DNA of 64,000 bases from Micromonospora cremea (GTDB lineage Bacteria; Actinomycetota; Actinomycetes; Mycobacteriales; Micromonosporaceae), in NCBI RefSeq assembly GCF_900143515.1, contig NZ_FSQT01000002.1, forward strand, positions 2,171,501-2,235,500, read 5' to 3'. Made by a program: the position numbers and the translations under genes. Under the pieces are notes generated by a model. It saw only the letters and a program-made list of their open reading frames with translations, ran no database searches and was not told the origin of the DNA. Below, piece by piece: positions 17,227 to 27,229 of the stretch (its first letter is position 1; each line of letters starts with the position of its first letter).

Positions 17227-19098
17227 ATGGGTCTCGCCCACAGGTCCGTACTCGTCGGGGTGGCCACACTGACCCTGTTGGCCGCTGCCACACCAGCCCT
17301 GGCCGCCGAACCGACCGGAGCCATCCGGGCGGCGGGTGGGGACACGGCTGTCGCGGACAGCTACATCGTCGTCTTCAAGGACACCGCCGTCGGCCGGGGA
17401 GCGGTCGGCGACAACGCGGACCGGCTGGTCGGCCGGCACGGCGGCACGGTGGCCCGCACCTACGGCGCGGCGCTGCGCGGCTTCGAGATCCGGGTCGGCG
17501 CGAAGGCTGCCGCACGGATCGCCGCCGACCCGGCGGTGGCGTACGTCGAGCAGAACCACACCGTCTCGATCGCCGGCACCCAGACCAACCCGCCATCCTG
17601 GGGCCTGGACCGGATCGACCAGCGGAACCTGCCCCTGAACAGCTCGTACACCTACCCGAGCACGGCGTCGAACGTCCGCGCTTACATCATCGACACCGGC
17701 GTGCTGTACGGGCACAACGACTTCGGCGGGCGGGCCGTCTCCGGCTTCGACGCGGTGGACGGCGGCTCCGCCGACGACTGCAACGGTCACGGCACGCACG
17801 TGGCCGGCACGGTTGGTGGCTCGGCGTACGGGGTGGCCAAGGGCGTCCAGATCGTCGGCGTCCGAGTGCTCAACTGCCAGGGCAGCGGCACCAACGCCCA
17901 GGTGGTGGCCGGCATCGACTGGGTGACCGCGAACGCGGTCAAGCCGGCGGTGGCGAACATGAGCCTCGGTGGCGGCGCCAACAGCTCGATCGACACGGCC
18001 GTCACCAACTCGATCAACTCCGGCGTCACGTACGCGGTCGCCGCCGGCAACGGCAACGCCCTCGGCGTCCGGCAGAACGCCTGCAACTACTCCCCGGCCC
18101 GGGTCGCCTCCGCGATCACCGTGGGTGCGACGCAGAACAACGACGCCGCGGCGAGCTTCTCCAACTTCGGCACCTGCGTCGACATCCTGGCCCCCGGCGT
18201 CAACATCACCTCGGCCTGGTACACCGGCAGCAGCGCGACGAACACCATCAGCGGCACCTCGATGGCGTCGCCGCACGTCGCCGGGGCCGCGGCGCTCGCG
18301 CTCTCGGCGAACCCGTCGTGGAGCCCGCAGCAGGTCCGGGACAACCTGGTCAACAGCTCCACCCCGAACGTGGTGACCAACGTCGGCACCGGCACCCCGA
18401 ACCGGCTGCTCTACGTCGTGAACGGCACCCCGCCGGCCAACGACTTCTCGGTCTCGGTGTCGCCGACCTCCGGCTCCACCGCACCCGGCGGCTCGGTGAC
18501 GGCCACCGTCGGCACGGCAACCACCGCCGGCTCCGCCCAGTCGGTCAGCCTCTCTTCCAGCGGCCTGCCGGCCGGCGCGACCGCGTCGTTCAGCCCGTCG
18601 ACGGTGACCTCGGGCGGCTCGTCCACCCTCACCATCGCCACCTCGGCGAGCACCCCCGCCGGCAGCTACCCGGTCACGATCACCGGCAGCGGCGCGGCGG
18701 GCACCCGCACGGCCACCTACACGTTGACCGTGACCGGTTCGGGTGGCGGCGGCTGCTCCGGCAGCAACGGCACCGACGTCGCGATCCCGGACACCGGTGT
18801 AACGGCGTCCAGCTCGATCACGATCGCCGGCTGCGGCCGCAACGCCTCGGCGTCCTCGACCATCGCGGTGAACATCGTGCACACCTACCGCGGTGACCTG
18901 GTGATCGACCTGGTCGCCCCGGACGGCTCGGCGTACCGGCTGAAGAACAGCAGCTACTTCGACAGCGCCGACAACGTGAACACGACCTACACCGCCAACG
19001 TCTCCAGTGAGGCGGCGAACGGCACCTGGCGGCTGCAGGTGCGGGACGTCTACTCCGGGGACACCGGTTACATCAACACCTGGACCCTGACCCTCTGA
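17227..19098 (+). CDS. Secreted subtilisin-like protease (S8) with P-domain
   Basis: A 623-residue prepro-protease. Order: signal peptide (cleaved near ALA-AEP, about residue 27); inhibitor I9 propeptide (SYIVVFKDT to VEQNHTV, about 44-117); S8 catalytic domain (about 120-395) with D156 (YIIDTGV), H188 (NGHGTHVAG) and S345 (GTSMASPHVAG), all intact; a Ser/Thr-rich Ig-like or low-complexity domain (NDFSVSVSPTSGSTAPGGSV, about 405-505); and a proprotein-convertase P-domain (VAIPDTGVTASSSITI to TWTLTL, about 517-623). It should be exported and self-processed. Cys pairs in the catalytic and P-domains suggest disulphides. GGAGGTAGGAG lies directly upstream of the ATG. It is monocistronic with a strong terminator. 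Confidence 0.93.
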   Translation: MGLAHRSVLVGVATLTLLAAATPALAAEPTGAIRAAGGDTAVADSYIVVFKDTAVGRGAVGDNADRLVGRHGGTVARTYGAALRGFEIRVGAKAAARIAADPAVAYVEQNHTVSIAGTQTNPPSWGLDRIDQRNLPLNSSYTYPSTASNVRAYIIDTGVLYGHNDFGGRAVSGFDAVDGGSADDCNGHGTHVAGTVGGSAYGVAKGVQIVGVRVLNCQGSGTNAQVVAGIDWVTANAVKPAVANMSLGGGANSSIDTAVTNSINSGVTYAVAAGNGNALGVRQNACNYSPARVASAITVGATQNNDAAASFSNFGTCVDILAPGVNITSAWYTGSSATNTISGTSMASPHVAGAAALALSANPSWSPQQVRDNLVNSSTPNVVTNVGTGTPNRLLYVVNGTPPANDFSVSVSPTSGSTAPGGSVTATVGTATTAGSAQSVSLSSSGLPAGATASFSPSTVTSGGSSTLTIATSASTPAGSYPVTITGSGAAGTRTATYTLTVTGSGGGGCSGSNGTDVAIPDTGVTASSSITIAGCGRNASASSTIAVNIVHTYRGDLVIDLVAPDGSAYRLKNSSYFDSADNVNTTYTANVSSEAANGTWRLQVRDVYSGDTGYINTWTLTL

Positions 19099-19114
19099 CC
19101 TGGTTCCCACGGCC

Positions 19115-19146
19115 GAGGCCCCACCCGGAATCCCGGGTGGGGCCTC
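19115..19146. terminator. Terminator between protease and glycosyltransferase genes
   Basis: A perfect 14-bp stem (19115-19128 with 19133-19146) with a 4-nt loop AATC, between convergent genes; it serves both. Confidence 0.8.
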
Positions 19147-19164
19147 GTGCCGTACGGATCGGGT

Positions 19165-19971
19165 TCAGACCGCGAAGGTGGCCGGCCGCTCGGTGGCGGG
19201 CGCCGGTGGGCGGGCCTTCCACAGGCCGGTCTTCTGCCCGGCGAGCCGGGCCAGGTAGGCCGGGTTGAGGATCACGTAGCGGCGCCAGAGCCGCTTCGGC
19301 TCCAGACCGAGCCGCCAGAACCACTCCAGGCCCGCGCGCTGCATCCACGGCGGCGGCTGGCGCAGCAGCCCGGCGTGGTAGTCGAAGGCCGCGCCGACCG
19401 CCATCAGCGGCATGTCGAGCAACGGCCGCATGGCGTACGTGAAGACCTCCTGGCGCGGGCAGCCGAGCCCGACCAGGACCAGCCGGGCACCGCTGGACCG
19501 GATCCGGTCGGCGATCTCGGCGTCCTCGCCCGGCTGGACCGCGCGGAACTTGGACGGCTCCACCCCGGCGATCTTCAGGGCCGGGAACATCCGCTCCAGC
19601 GCCGGGATCAGCTTGGCGAGCGTCTCCTCGGTGGAGCCGTACAGGTAGACGGGCAGTCCCTCGTCGGCGAAGCGCGAGAGCACGTGCAGGGTCAACGTCG
19701 GCCCGTAGACCCGGTCGCTGAGCCCGGCATGGTGCAGCAGGTTGAGCGCCCAGCGAACCGGCTGACCGTCGGGGGTGACCACGTCGAAGGAGTTGAGTCG
19801 GGCGTTGTGCGCCGGGTCCAGCACCCCGGTCATCACACCGTGCACGGCCAGCGCGGTCAGCGCCAGCGGGCGCCGCTCGTGCGCCGCGGTCACCACGGCA
19901 TCGGTCGCCGCGGCGTAGTCGGTGGCGTCGACCAGGACGCCGAGCACGTTGCGCTTGGTCTGGGCGGTCAT
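19165..19971 (-). CDS. WecB/TagA/CpsF-family glycosyltransferase
   Basis: A 268-residue GT26 enzyme. Family marks are [66 protein letters not shown] and [15 protein letters not shown]26 enzymes transfer N-acetylmannosamine (acid) or a similar sugar from UDP to a lipid-linked acceptor in teichoic acid, ECA or exopolysaccharide synthesis. The ATG at 19971 overlaps the upstream stop by 4 bp (ATGA), so it is translationally coupled to the epimerase gene; the pair probably supplies and transfers a cell-surface sugar. The basic C-terminus ([16 protein letters not shown]) fits the membrane-associated end of the family. Confidence 0.88.
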   Translation of the reverse strand: MTAQTKRNVLGVLVDATDYAAATDAVVTAAHERRPLALTALAVHGVMTGVLDPAHNARLNSFDVVTPDGQPVRWALNLLHHAGLSDRVYGPTLTLHVLSRFADEGLPVYLYGSTEETLAKLIPALERMFPALKIAGVEPSKFRAVQPGEDAEIADRIRSSGARLVLVGLGCPRQEVFTYAMRPLLDMPLMAVGAAFDYHAGLLRQPPPWMQRAGLEWFWRLGLEPKRLWRRYVILNPAYLARLAGQKTGLWKARPPAPATERPATFAV

Positions 19972-21041
19972 GCCTGGGGCACCCACTTGTCCACGTTGGC
20001 CTCGTAGATCTCCCGCAGGATCATCGGGACGTCATACGTAATCTTCCACTCCGGGTACTGCTCCTCGAAACGGGCCATGCTGCTCACGTACCACTGGTGG
20101 TCGCCGGTGCGGTTCTGCTCGACGTAGTTGATCTTTGCCTCGCGGCCGGTGATCTCCTCGGCGATCCGGAACGCCTCGATGTGCGAGGTGTTGGAGTGCC
20201 GGCCCCCGCCGAGGTTGTAGACCTCCGCCGACCGCGGTGCCCGGAAGAACGCCTCGAACGCGGTCAGCACGTCACGCGAGTGGATCGCGTCGCGGACCAT
20301 CTTGCCCTTGTAGCCGAACAGGTTGTACGTCCGGCCCTCCATGACGCAGCGCATCAGGTAGGCCAGGAACCCGTGCAGCTCGGCCGCCGAGTGCCCCGGG
20401 CCGGTGAGCGTGCCGCCCCGGAAGGAGGCGGTCTTCATGTCGAAGTAGCGCCCGTACTCCTGGACCATCACGTCCGCGGCGACCTTGGAGGCGCCGAAGA
20501 TCGAGTGCAGCGAGTTGTCGATCGACATGTCCTCGGTGATGCCCTGGTACCAGCGGTGGTCCTCGGGCAGCTCGTACCGGGTTTCCAGCTCGATCAGCGG
20601 CAGGCTGTTGGGCCGGTCACCGTAGACCTTGTTCGTGGAGCAGTGGATGAACGGCGCGTCGATCGCGTGCCGCCGGGTGTTCTCCAGCATGTTCAGCGTG
20701 CCGCCGGCGTTCACGTCGAAGTCCGTGTACGGCTCCTTGGCCGCCCAGTCGTGACTCGGCTGCGCCGCGCTGTGAATCACCACGGCGATGTCGGAGCCGT
20801 ACTTCTTGAACACCTGCTCCAGGCCGTCGCGGTCCCGGATGTCCACCGCGCAGTGGGTGTACGCGGCGCCCAGGTCACGGCTGAGCCGCTCCAGGCTCCA
20901 CGAGGTGGAGCCGTCCTCGCCGAAGAAGTACCGGCGCATGTCGTTGTCGATGCCGACGACGTCCAGACCGAGGCCGGCGAAATGCCGGACCGCCTCGGAG
21001 CCGATCAGACCACCCGACCCGGTCACCAACGCGACACTCAC
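19968..21041 (-). CDS. NAD-dependent epimerase, CDP-paratose 2-epimerase-like
   Basis: A 357-residue extended SDR. The Rossmann motif [16 protein letters not shown] is at the N-terminus. The region [19 protein letters not shown] and [16 protein letters not shown] with a catalytic-type Tyr/Lys area ([18 protein letters not shown]) resembles CDP-tyvelose/paratose 2-epimerases more than GalE. It probably epimerises a nucleotide sugar feeding the coupled glycosyltransferase. GTG at 21041 has AGGAG 6 nt upstream and starts right at the Rossmann strand; an ATG six codons earlier overlaps that site. Substrate is uncertain. tRNA-Leu lies just upstream on the same strand. Confidence 0.83.
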   Translation of the reverse strand: MSVALVTGSGGLIGSEAVRHFAGLGLDVVGIDNDMRRYFFGEDGSTSWSLERLSRDLGAAYTHCAVDIRDRDGLEQVFKKYGSDIAVVIHSAAQPSHDWAAKEPYTDFDVNAGGTLNMLENTRRHAIDAPFIHCSTNKVYGDRPNSLPLIELETRYELPEDHRWYQGITEDMSIDNSLHSIFGASKVAADVMVQEYGRYFDMKTASFRGGTLTGPGHSAAELHGFLAYLMRCVMEGRTYNLFGYKGKMVRDAIHSRDVLTAFEAFFRAPRSAEVYNLGGGRHSNTSHIEAFRIAEEITGREAKINYVEQNRTGDHQWYVSSMARFEEQYPEWKITYDVPMILREIYEANVDKWVPQA

Positions 21042-21116
21042 ACGCCACTCCTGGTCCATCGGAGGCAGAAACCATCGGAGCATAGCGTGACGCCGGGCAC
21101 GCCCCGATATGACGGA

Positions 21117-21141
21117 AGGGCCCCGCATTCTGCGGAGCCCT
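21117..21141 (-). terminator. Terminator after tRNA-Leu
   Basis: An 11-bp stem (one G-U) with the loop GAA on the minus strand, followed by TTCC, 7 nt after the encoded CCA. It would separate tRNA transcription from the epimerase gene. Confidence 0.7.
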
Positions 21142-21147
21142 CGTCGA

Positions 21148-21233
21148 TGGTGGGGATGGGGGGAGTTGAACCCCCACGCCCTTTCGGGCACACGGACCTG
21201 AACCGTGCGCGTCTGCCATTCCGCCACATCCCC
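21148..21233 (-). tRNA. tRNA-Leu (anticodon CAG)
   Basis: The minus strand folds as a type II tRNA. The acceptor GGGGATG pairs with CATCCCC. The anticodon loop TTCAGGT gives CAG. A long variable arm (TGCCCGAAAGGGCG) and a T-arm GGGGGTTCAACTCCCCC follow. The discriminator is A and CCA is encoded (21148-21150). It reads CUG leucine codons, the commonest in this genome. Confidence 0.97.
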
Positions 21234-21467
21234 GTGGCACAACCCGGAACACTGTAGCCGCCCCGAGCCCGCTGTCTCCAACAGGCCCCGGAGATACTAC
21301 GCTGTCCCGGGCGCTCGCCACGAGCGGTTACCGTTCGTGGCGGACGAAAGACTAGCACGGGAGACCCGGCCCATCCGAACGGGTCGGTAGCAGGCGGCCG
21401 AGCGGCGTGTGAGCTGCGCGCGCGCCGGCCGGATACCATCATGTCCTCGGGACCCGAGGAGGAGCCG

Positions 21468-22229
21468 GTGAGCGTGCTGCAACGCTTCGAGAAGCGTCTG
21501 GAAGGCCTGGTCGAAGGGGCCTTCGCCAAGGTCTTCAAAGGGGTGGTCCACCCCGTGGAGATCCTCAACGCCATGCAGCGGGAGGCCGAGGCGCACAAGG
21601 CGATCCTGGCCGGTGGGCGCACGTTGGTGCCCAACCGCTACGTGATCGATCTCTCGCCGTTCGACCACAGTCGGCTGGCGCCGTACGCCGCCGCGCTGGC
21701 CCAGGAGTTGGCCCAGTCGCAGGCGGAGTTCATCGGCGAGCAGGCCTGGACGGTCTACGGCGACGTGATCGTCGAGATCGAACGGGGGGAGGGCTTGGAC
21801 ACGGGGATGTTCCGGGTCACCGCCGAGGTCTACACCGGCGGCGAGGTCGCCCCGGTGTCGGCGCCCGGCTACGACGCCGGCCCGCCCGCCTACCCCGCGT
21901 ACGACCAGGGTGGCGGCTACGGTCCGCCGCCGGGGCAGGGCGGCGGCCGCAACGTGCGGCTGGTCTCGGGTGACGGGCGCACCTATCCCCTCCAGATGGG
22001 GTCGACGGTGATCGGTCGCGGCGACCAGGCCAACCTGCGCCTGCCGGACGTCGGCATCTCCCGGCGACACGCCCGGCTGGACTTCGACGGCGGACAGGTT
22101 GTGCTGACCGATCTGGGGTCGACCAACGGCACCATGGTCAACGGCCAGCGGGTCTCCGCCGTCGCCCTCAACCCGGGTGACATGGTCCAGCTCGGCACCA
22201 CGACGCTGACCTTCCGCGTGGACGGCTGA
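21468..22229 (+). CDS. fhaA: FHA-domain protein FhaA (DUF3662-FHA)
   Basis: A 253-residue protein. Residues 1-115 are the DUF3662 domain (VLQRFEKRLEGLVEGAFAKV, LVPNRYVIDLSPFDHSRLAP), then a Gly/Pro/Tyr-rich linker, then a C-terminal FHA domain (about 165-250) with the phosphothreonine-binding GRG..., SRRHARL and GSTNGTMVNG. In mycobacteria FhaA binds phosphorylated MviN (MurJ) and PknB/PbpA partners and regulates peptidoglycan synthesis. It is the first gene of the seven-gene kinase/elongation operon. GTG at 21468 has AGGAGGAG upstream and gives the conserved N-terminus; an ATG nine codons earlier precedes that site. Confidence 0.93.
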   Translation: MSVLQRFEKRLEGLVEGAFAKVFKGVVHPVEILNAMQREAEAHKAILAGGRTLVPNRYVIDLSPFDHSRLAPYAAALAQELAQSQAEFIGEQAWTVYGDVIVEIERGEGLDTGMFRVTAEVYTGGEVAPVSAPGYDAGPPAYPAYDQGGGYGPPPGQGGGRNVRLVSGDGRTYPLQMGSTVIGRGDQANLRLPDVGISRRHARLDFDGGQVVLTDLGSTNGTMVNGQRVSAVALNPGDMVQLGTTTLTFRVDG

Positions 22230-22235
22230 CCCGCC

Positions 22236-22721
22236 TTGCCGGAACTGGTCATCACCGTCGCTCGGTTCGGGTTCCTGATCCTGCTGTGGATCTTCGTGTT
22301 CACGGTGGTCGGCGTGATCCGCCGGGACCTCTTTGCGGGAGCCCGGTCCGGTCGCCTGGTGGCGGCACCGCGCGCGGTGGGCGCCTCGACGGGGCAGGCA
22401 GCCAAGCCAGCGAAGGTGAAGCGGGGCAGGGCGGCGCACCAGCTGGTGGTGACCGCCGGTCAGCTGGCCGGCACGCGGATCACTCTCGGTGAAGCGCAGA
22501 TCACCATTGGTAGGGCCGAGGACTCCACCCTGGTCATCACCGACGACTACGCCTCCGCGCGGCACGCCCGGCTCGTGCCGCGCGACGGGCAGTGGTTCGT
22601 CGAGGACCTCGGCTCGACTAACGGCACGTACCTAGATCGCGCTAAGGTCACCGGACCAACCCCCGTCCCCCTCGGCGTGCCGATCCGGATCGGCCGCACT
22701 TCCCTCGAATTACGGCCATGA
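22236..22721 (+). CDS. fhaB: FHA-domain protein FhaB (FipA)
   Basis: A 161-residue protein with an N-terminal membrane helix (FGFLILLWIFVFTVVGVI, about 11-28), a basic linker and a C-terminal FHA domain (about 85-160: TIGRAEDSTLVITDDYASARHARL, GSTNGTYLD). In Mycobacterium the equivalent protein is a PknA substrate that links FtsZ and FtsQ at division. It starts with TTG six bases after fhaA and ends by 4-bp ATGA overlap with the phosphatase gene. The third codon from the end is TTA (22710-22712), unusual in a core operon. Confidence 0.92.
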   Translation: MPELVITVARFGFLILLWIFVFTVVGVIRRDLFAGARSGRLVAAPRAVGASTGQAAKPAKVKRGRAAHQLVVTAGQLAGTRITLGEAQITIGRAEDSTLVITDDYASARHARLVPRDGQWFVEDLGSTNGTYLDRAKVTGPTPVPLGVPIRIGRTSLELRP

Positions 22722-24205
22722 CTCTGACCCTGCGCTATGCGGCCCACAGCGACCGCGGTCTGATCCGAGACGGTAATCAAGACTCCGTCTACGCCGGGCC
22801 GCGGCTACTCGCCGTTGCCGACGGCATGGGCGGCATGGCCGCCGGTGACGTCGCCAGCAACATCGTCATCGGTGCCATGGCGCCGCTCGACGAGGACGTC
22901 CCCGGGGACGCTCTCGTCGACGCGTTGCGTTCGGCCGTGGGCACCGCCAATCAACAACTCCGCGACACGGTGGACGCCAACCCACAGTTGGAGGGGATGG
23001 GCACCACGCTGACGGCGACCCTCTTCTCCGGCAGCAAGCTGGGGATGGTCCACATCGGCGACTCGCGGGCCTACCTGCTGCGCAAGGGCGAGTTCGCGCA
23101 GATCACCAAGGACGACACCTACGTCCAGATGCTCGTCGACGAGGGTCGGATCAGCGCCGAGGAGGCGAGCAGCCACCCGCAGCGGTCGCTGCTCACCCGG
23201 GCCCTGGACGGCCGGGACATCGACCCGGAGTACTCGGTGCGCCAGGTGCTGCCCGGCGACCGGTACCTGATCTGCAGCGACGGCCTCTCGGGCGTGGTCA
23301 GCGCCGAGACCATCGGCGAGACCCTGCGGGAGTACACCGACCCGCAGCAGTGCGTCGAGCGGCTGGTGCAGCTCGCGCTCCGGGGCGGTGGGCCGGACAA
23401 CATCACGGTGATCATCGCCGACGCCACTGACCAGGACATCGTCGAGGCGACCCCGATCGTTGGCGGTGCCGCCGCCCGGGACCGGGGCATGGCCACCTCC
23501 GCCGACGTCTCCACCCCGGCCGCCCGGGCCTCGGCACTCTCCGCGCCGCGCCCGGCCGCGCCCGAGGAGCCGGCGCCGGCGGACGACGAGCAGGAGCGGC
23601 CGAAGCGCCGGCCCGTGCGGGCCACCGCCATGGCGCTGGCCCTGCTGGTGATCCTCGGCGGCGGGCTTTTCGCCGGATGGACCTACACCCAGCGGCAGTA
23701 CTACGTGGGTGCCACCGAGGAGGGCCAGGTCGCCGTCTTCCGTGGCATCCAGGGTCAGGTCGCCGGGATGGACCTCTCCACCGTGCACCGCACCAGCGGT
23801 ACCCGGCTGGACGACCTCACCGTGGCGGCGCAGGACACCGTCAAGGTGGGCATCCGGGCCAAGAGCGAGCCGGATGCCGAGCGCCAACTCGCCGAGTTGA
23901 CCAGCGACACCCCGAGCAACCCCAACCTGAAGCCGCTCTGCCCGCCCGACCCGACGGCCGTGGTGGGCGGCACGCCGACGCCCGCGCCGACGCCCACGCC
24001 CACGCCGATCGCTACGACGCCGGCACCGAACGGCAGTCCCAGCGCCAAGGCGTCGGTGACCCCCAGCGGGGTCGTCAGCGCAAGCCCGACCACCGTTGCG
24101 ACCGCCGCTGTCGGCGCGACCGGCCCGACCACCACACCCGACGCCACGCCCTCCGACTCGACCACGCCAGGGCTCGACCCGGCCGGTTGCCGGTCTCCCG
24201 AGTGA
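22718..24205 (+). CDS. pstP: PP2C-type Ser/Thr phosphatase PstP
   Basis: A 495-residue protein. The PP2C domain (1-240) has all metal-binding motifs: RDGNQDSVY, VADGMGGMAAG, GDSRAYLLR, CSDGLSGVV and GGPDNITVI. It is followed by a cytoplasmic linker, one helix (ATAMALALLVILGGGLFAGW, about 305-324) and an extracytoplasmic Pro/Thr/Ser-rich tail of about 100 residues. It dephosphorylates PknA/PknB and their substrates. The start overlaps fhaB by 4 bp. The tail is longer and more repetitive (PTPAPTPTPTPI) than the mycobacterial one. Confidence 0.95.
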   Translation: MTLTLRYAAHSDRGLIRDGNQDSVYAGPRLLAVADGMGGMAAGDVASNIVIGAMAPLDEDVPGDALVDALRSAVGTANQQLRDTVDANPQLEGMGTTLTATLFSGSKLGMVHIGDSRAYLLRKGEFAQITKDDTYVQMLVDEGRISAEEASSHPQRSLLTRALDGRDIDPEYSVRQVLPGDRYLICSDGLSGVVSAETIGETLREYTDPQQCVERLVQLALRGGGPDNITVIIADATDQDIVEATPIVGGAAARDRGMATSADVSTPAARASALSAPRPAAPEEPAPADDEQERPKRRPVRATAMALALLVILGGGLFAGWTYTQRQYYVGATEEGQVAVFRGIQGQVAGMDLSTVHRTSGTRLDDLTVAAQDTVKVGIRAKSEPDAERQLAELTSDTPSNPNLKPLCPPDPTAVVGGTPTPAPTPTPTPIATTPAPNGSPSAKASVTPSGVVSASPTTVATAAVGATGPTTTPDATPSDSTTPGLDPAGCRSPE

Positions 24206-24235
24206 GCGTCAGCTGAGATCCCGAGGACTCCACCC

Positions 24236-25726
24236 GTGACCGTAGCGGCCACACCGGCACCCTCGCCCGCCACCACGGGCGGGCAGTCCGGCGTACGCCT
24301 GGCCCGGTCCCGGCGCAACGCCGAGCTGTCCCTGCTGCTGCTCGCCATGGTGCTGGTGGCCGCGTACGGGGCGACCGTCGAGGCGAACCTGCTGGACACG
24401 GTCACCCCGGACTTCTGGATGCCCGCCGCCGCGCTCGGCGCGGTCTTCCTCGGCCTGCACCTGGTCATCCGGTTCCTCGCCCCGTTCGCCGACCCGGCTC
24501 TGCTGCCGGCGGTGGCCCTGCTCAACGGCATCGGGGTGGGCTTCCTGCGCCGGTTCGACCTGGGCGAGGCGCCCGTGGCCGACCGGGAGAGCCTGGCCAT
24601 CTTCGCCGGTATCGGCGGCCGCCAGCTGGCGTGGACGCTCGGCGGGGTGATCCTCGCCGCCGGCCTGCTCGCCATCATGCGTGACCACCGCTCGGTCTCC
24701 CGGTACGCGTACACCCTGGGCCTGGCCGGCATCGTGCTGGTGATGCTCCCGGCGGTACTGCCGTCGAGCATCTCCGAGAGAAACGGCGCCAAGCTGTGGA
24801 TCGAGGTCGGCAGCTTCTCCATCCAGCCGGGTGAGTTCGCCAAGCTGGCGCTGCTGGTCTTCTTCGCCTACTACCTGGTGCGCAAGCGCGAGGTGCTGTC
24901 GCTGGCGAGCCGACGCTTCCTCGGCATCGACTTCCCGCGCGGGCGTGACCTCGGCCCGGTGGTTGTGGTCTGGCTGATCAGCCTCCTGGTGCTCGTGTTC
25001 GAGAAGGATCTCGGCACCTCGCTGCTCTACTTCGGCATGTTCGTGGTGACCCTCTACATCGCCACCGAACGCGTCAGCTGGCTGCTGATCGGCCTGGTCC
25101 TCTTCTTTGGCGGCGCGTACCTCGCCTACCTGCTCGGCTCGACGGTCGGTGGGCCGTTCGCCAACTTCTACGTGCGGGCGGAGATCTGGCTCGACCCGTT
25201 CGCCGACCCGACCGACAAGGGCTACCAGCTCGTGCAGGGCCTCCTCGCCCTAGGCACGGGCGGGCTCTTCGGCGCCGGGCCGGGCGGCGGTCAGCCGGAG
25301 ATCCTGCCCGAGGTGGAGAACGACTTCATCTTCGCCGGCATCGGTGAGGAGATCGGTCTCTTCGGGCTCTCCGCACTGCTGGTCGTCTACCTGCTCATCG
25401 TGGAGCGGGGGCTGCGCGCCGCGCTCGCGGTACGGGACTCGTTCGGCAAGCTGCTCGCCGGTGGTCTCGCGTTCACCCTCGGCCTGCAGGTCTTCGTGAT
25501 CGTCGGTGGGATCAGCGGGCTCATCCCGCTGACCGGTCAGACCACTCCGTTCCTGTCCGCCGGTGGTTCGTCGCTGATGGCGAACTGGCTGCTCATCGCG
25601 GTGCTGCTGCGGGTCTCGGACGGAGCCCGCCGACCGGTGACCGGAGGCGGCGGTAAGGCGGTCCGGCCCAGCGGTGGCCCGCCCGAGCAGCTGCACGGTG
25701 CTCCCACGGAGGTGATCAAGCCGTGA
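24236..25726 (+). CDS. rodA: SEDS peptidoglycan polymerase RodA/FtsW family
   Basis: A 496-residue SEDS protein with about 12 membrane helices. Conserved marks are NGAKLWIEVGSFSIQPGEFAKLAL, the catalytic-type FEKDLGTSLLYFG, and ENDFIFAGIGEEIGLFG plus LIPLTGQTTPFLSAGGSS near the end. It polymerises lipid II glycan chains and works with the class B PBP encoded next (4-bp GTGA overlap). Context with pknA/pknB identifies it as the elongation-type RodA. The N-terminal 30 residues are cytoplasmic and charged. GTG start. Confidence 0.94.
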   Translation: MTVAATPAPSPATTGGQSGVRLARSRRNAELSLLLLAMVLVAAYGATVEANLLDTVTPDFWMPAAALGAVFLGLHLVIRFLAPFADPALLPAVALLNGIGVGFLRRFDLGEAPVADRESLAIFAGIGGRQLAWTLGGVILAAGLLAIMRDHRSVSRYAYTLGLAGIVLVMLPAVLPSSISERNGAKLWIEVGSFSIQPGEFAKLALLVFFAYYLVRKREVLSLASRRFLGIDFPRGRDLGPVVVVWLISLLVLVFEKDLGTSLLYFGMFVVTLYIATERVSWLLIGLVLFFGGAYLAYLLGSTVGGPFANFYVRAEIWLDPFADPTDKGYQLVQGLLALGTGGLFGAGPGGGQPEILPEVENDFIFAGIGEEIGLFGLSALLVVYLLIVERGLRAALAVRDSFGKLLAGGLAFTLGLQVFVIVGGISGLIPLTGQTTPFLSAGGSSLMANWLLIAVLLRVSDGARRPVTGGGGKAVRPSGGPPEQLHGAPTEVIKP

Positions 25727-27228
25727 ACGCACCCCTGCGCCGCGTCGGCGTCGTCGTCATGGTCCTGTTCGGCCTGCTCTTCGCGAACCTCAACTGGATC
25801 CAGGCTTACAAGGCCGACGAGTACCGCACCAGCGACTACAACGGCCGGGTTCAGGTCGCCGAGTACGAGCGCAAGCGCGGAAACATCGAGGCCGGCGGCA
25901 CGGCAGTGGCCACCAGCAAGGAGACCACCGGCAACCTGAAGTTTCGGCGCACCTATCCCAGCGGCGCCAAGTACGCCCACGTGCTCGGCTACAAGCCGGT
26001 CAACCTGGCCGACCAGGGCATCGAGCGGGTGGAGAACGACTTCCTGGCCGGCACCAGCGACCAGTTGATCGGCGACCGGTTGAAGGACATGTTCACCGGC
26101 GACGACACCGGTGGCGGCAACGTGCTGCTCACGCTTTCGAAGCGGGCGCAGGACGTGGCGTACGACCAGATGCGCAACAACCAGGAGGGGGTGAAGAAGG
26201 GCGCGGCGATCGCCATCGACCCGCGCACCGGCGCGGTGCAGGCGCTGGTCTCCATGCCCAGCTTCGACCCGAACCCGCTGGCCAGCCACAGCACGGCCGA
26301 GGCGGCTGCGGCGTACAACAAGCTGGAGCAGGACCCGGACGGCCCGCTGAAGAACCGCGCTCTCTCCGAGACGCTGCCGCCGGGCTCCACCTTCAAGATC
26401 GTTGTGGCTGCGGCGGCGCTGGAGAACGGCATCGGCACGGGCACGCAGATCAAGGCCGGGCCGAGCTACACCCCGCCGACGTCCGGCGAGCCGATCCGGA
26501 ACGCCGCCCCGTCGATCTGCCCGCAAGCTCAGGTCAGCCTGCTCGACGCGGTGACCTACTCGTGCAACACCGGTTTCGCGCAGCTCGGCGTGCGGCTCGG
26601 CGCCGACACCATCAAGGAGAAGGCGCGGCAGTTCGGCTTCGAGCAGGACGACCTCACCGTCGGACAGCTCGGCGAGGACGGGCTGCGTACGGCGGCCAGC
26701 CGGACCGGGGACATGCAGAACCCGGACGGCAGCACCGACCCGGCCGCACTGGCCCAGTCCTCGATCGGCCAGAACAACGTCCGGATGACCCCGCTGGAGG
26801 GCGCCATGATCGCCGGCGCGGTCGCCAACGGCGGTGGCCAGATGCGGCCGTACCTGGTCCGGCAGCTGCTCGCCCCGGACCGGACCACCAGCTACTACAC
26901 CGCGAAGCCGCGGGAGCTGCGCCAGCCGGTCAACGGTCAGGTCGCCGGCGACCTGCGCGACATGATGGTCAGCGTGGTCGAGAAGGGCACCGGTAAGAGT
27001 GCCCGGATCAACGGCTACACGGTCGGTGGCAAGACCGGCACCGCGCAGTCCGCCCCGGACCGGCCCGACCACGGCTGGTTCATCGGCTTCGCCCTGGACA
27101 AGAACGGCACTCCGGTCTCCGCGGTCTGCGTCGTACTGGAGCAGGCCGGCAGCGGCGGCAGCGCCGAGGCGGCCCGGATCGGCGGTCAGATCATGCGGGC
27201 CGCCATCGCCGACCCGGGGGGCCGCTGA
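25723..27228 (+). CDS. pbpA: Class B penicillin-binding protein PbpA
   Basis: A 501-residue transpeptidase with an N-terminal anchor (VGVVVMVLFGLLFANLNWI), a dimerisation-type N-domain and a C-terminal transpeptidase domain. Active-site motifs are intact: S222-x-x-K (PPGSTFK), S280-x-N (YSCN) and K437-TG (GKTGTAQ). It crosslinks peptidoglycan; in mycobacteria PbpA is a PknB substrate needed for division or elongation. It partners RodA, whose gene it overlaps by 4 bp, and is followed 1 nt later by pknA. Confidence 0.94.
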   Translation: MNAPLRRVGVVVMVLFGLLFANLNWIQAYKADEYRTSDYNGRVQVAEYERKRGNIEAGGTAVATSKETTGNLKFRRTYPSGAKYAHVLGYKPVNLADQGIERVENDFLAGTSDQLIGDRLKDMFTGDDTGGGNVLLTLSKRAQDVAYDQMRNNQEGVKKGAAIAIDPRTGAVQALVSMPSFDPNPLASHSTAEAAAAYNKLEQDPDGPLKNRALSETLPPGSTFKIVVAAAALENGIGTGTQIKAGPSYTPPTSGEPIRNAAPSICPQAQVSLLDAVTYSCNTGFAQLGVRLGADTIKEKARQFGFEQDDLTVGQLGEDGLRTAASRTGDMQNPDGSTDPAALAQSSIGQNNVRMTPLEGAMIAGAVANGGGQMRPYLVRQLLAPDRTTSYYTAKPRELRQPVNGQVAGDLRDMMVSVVEKGTGKSARINGYTVGGKTGTAQSAPDRPDHGWFIGFALDKNGTPVSAVCVVLEQAGSGGSAEAARIGGQIMRAAIADPGGR

Positions 27229-27229
27229 C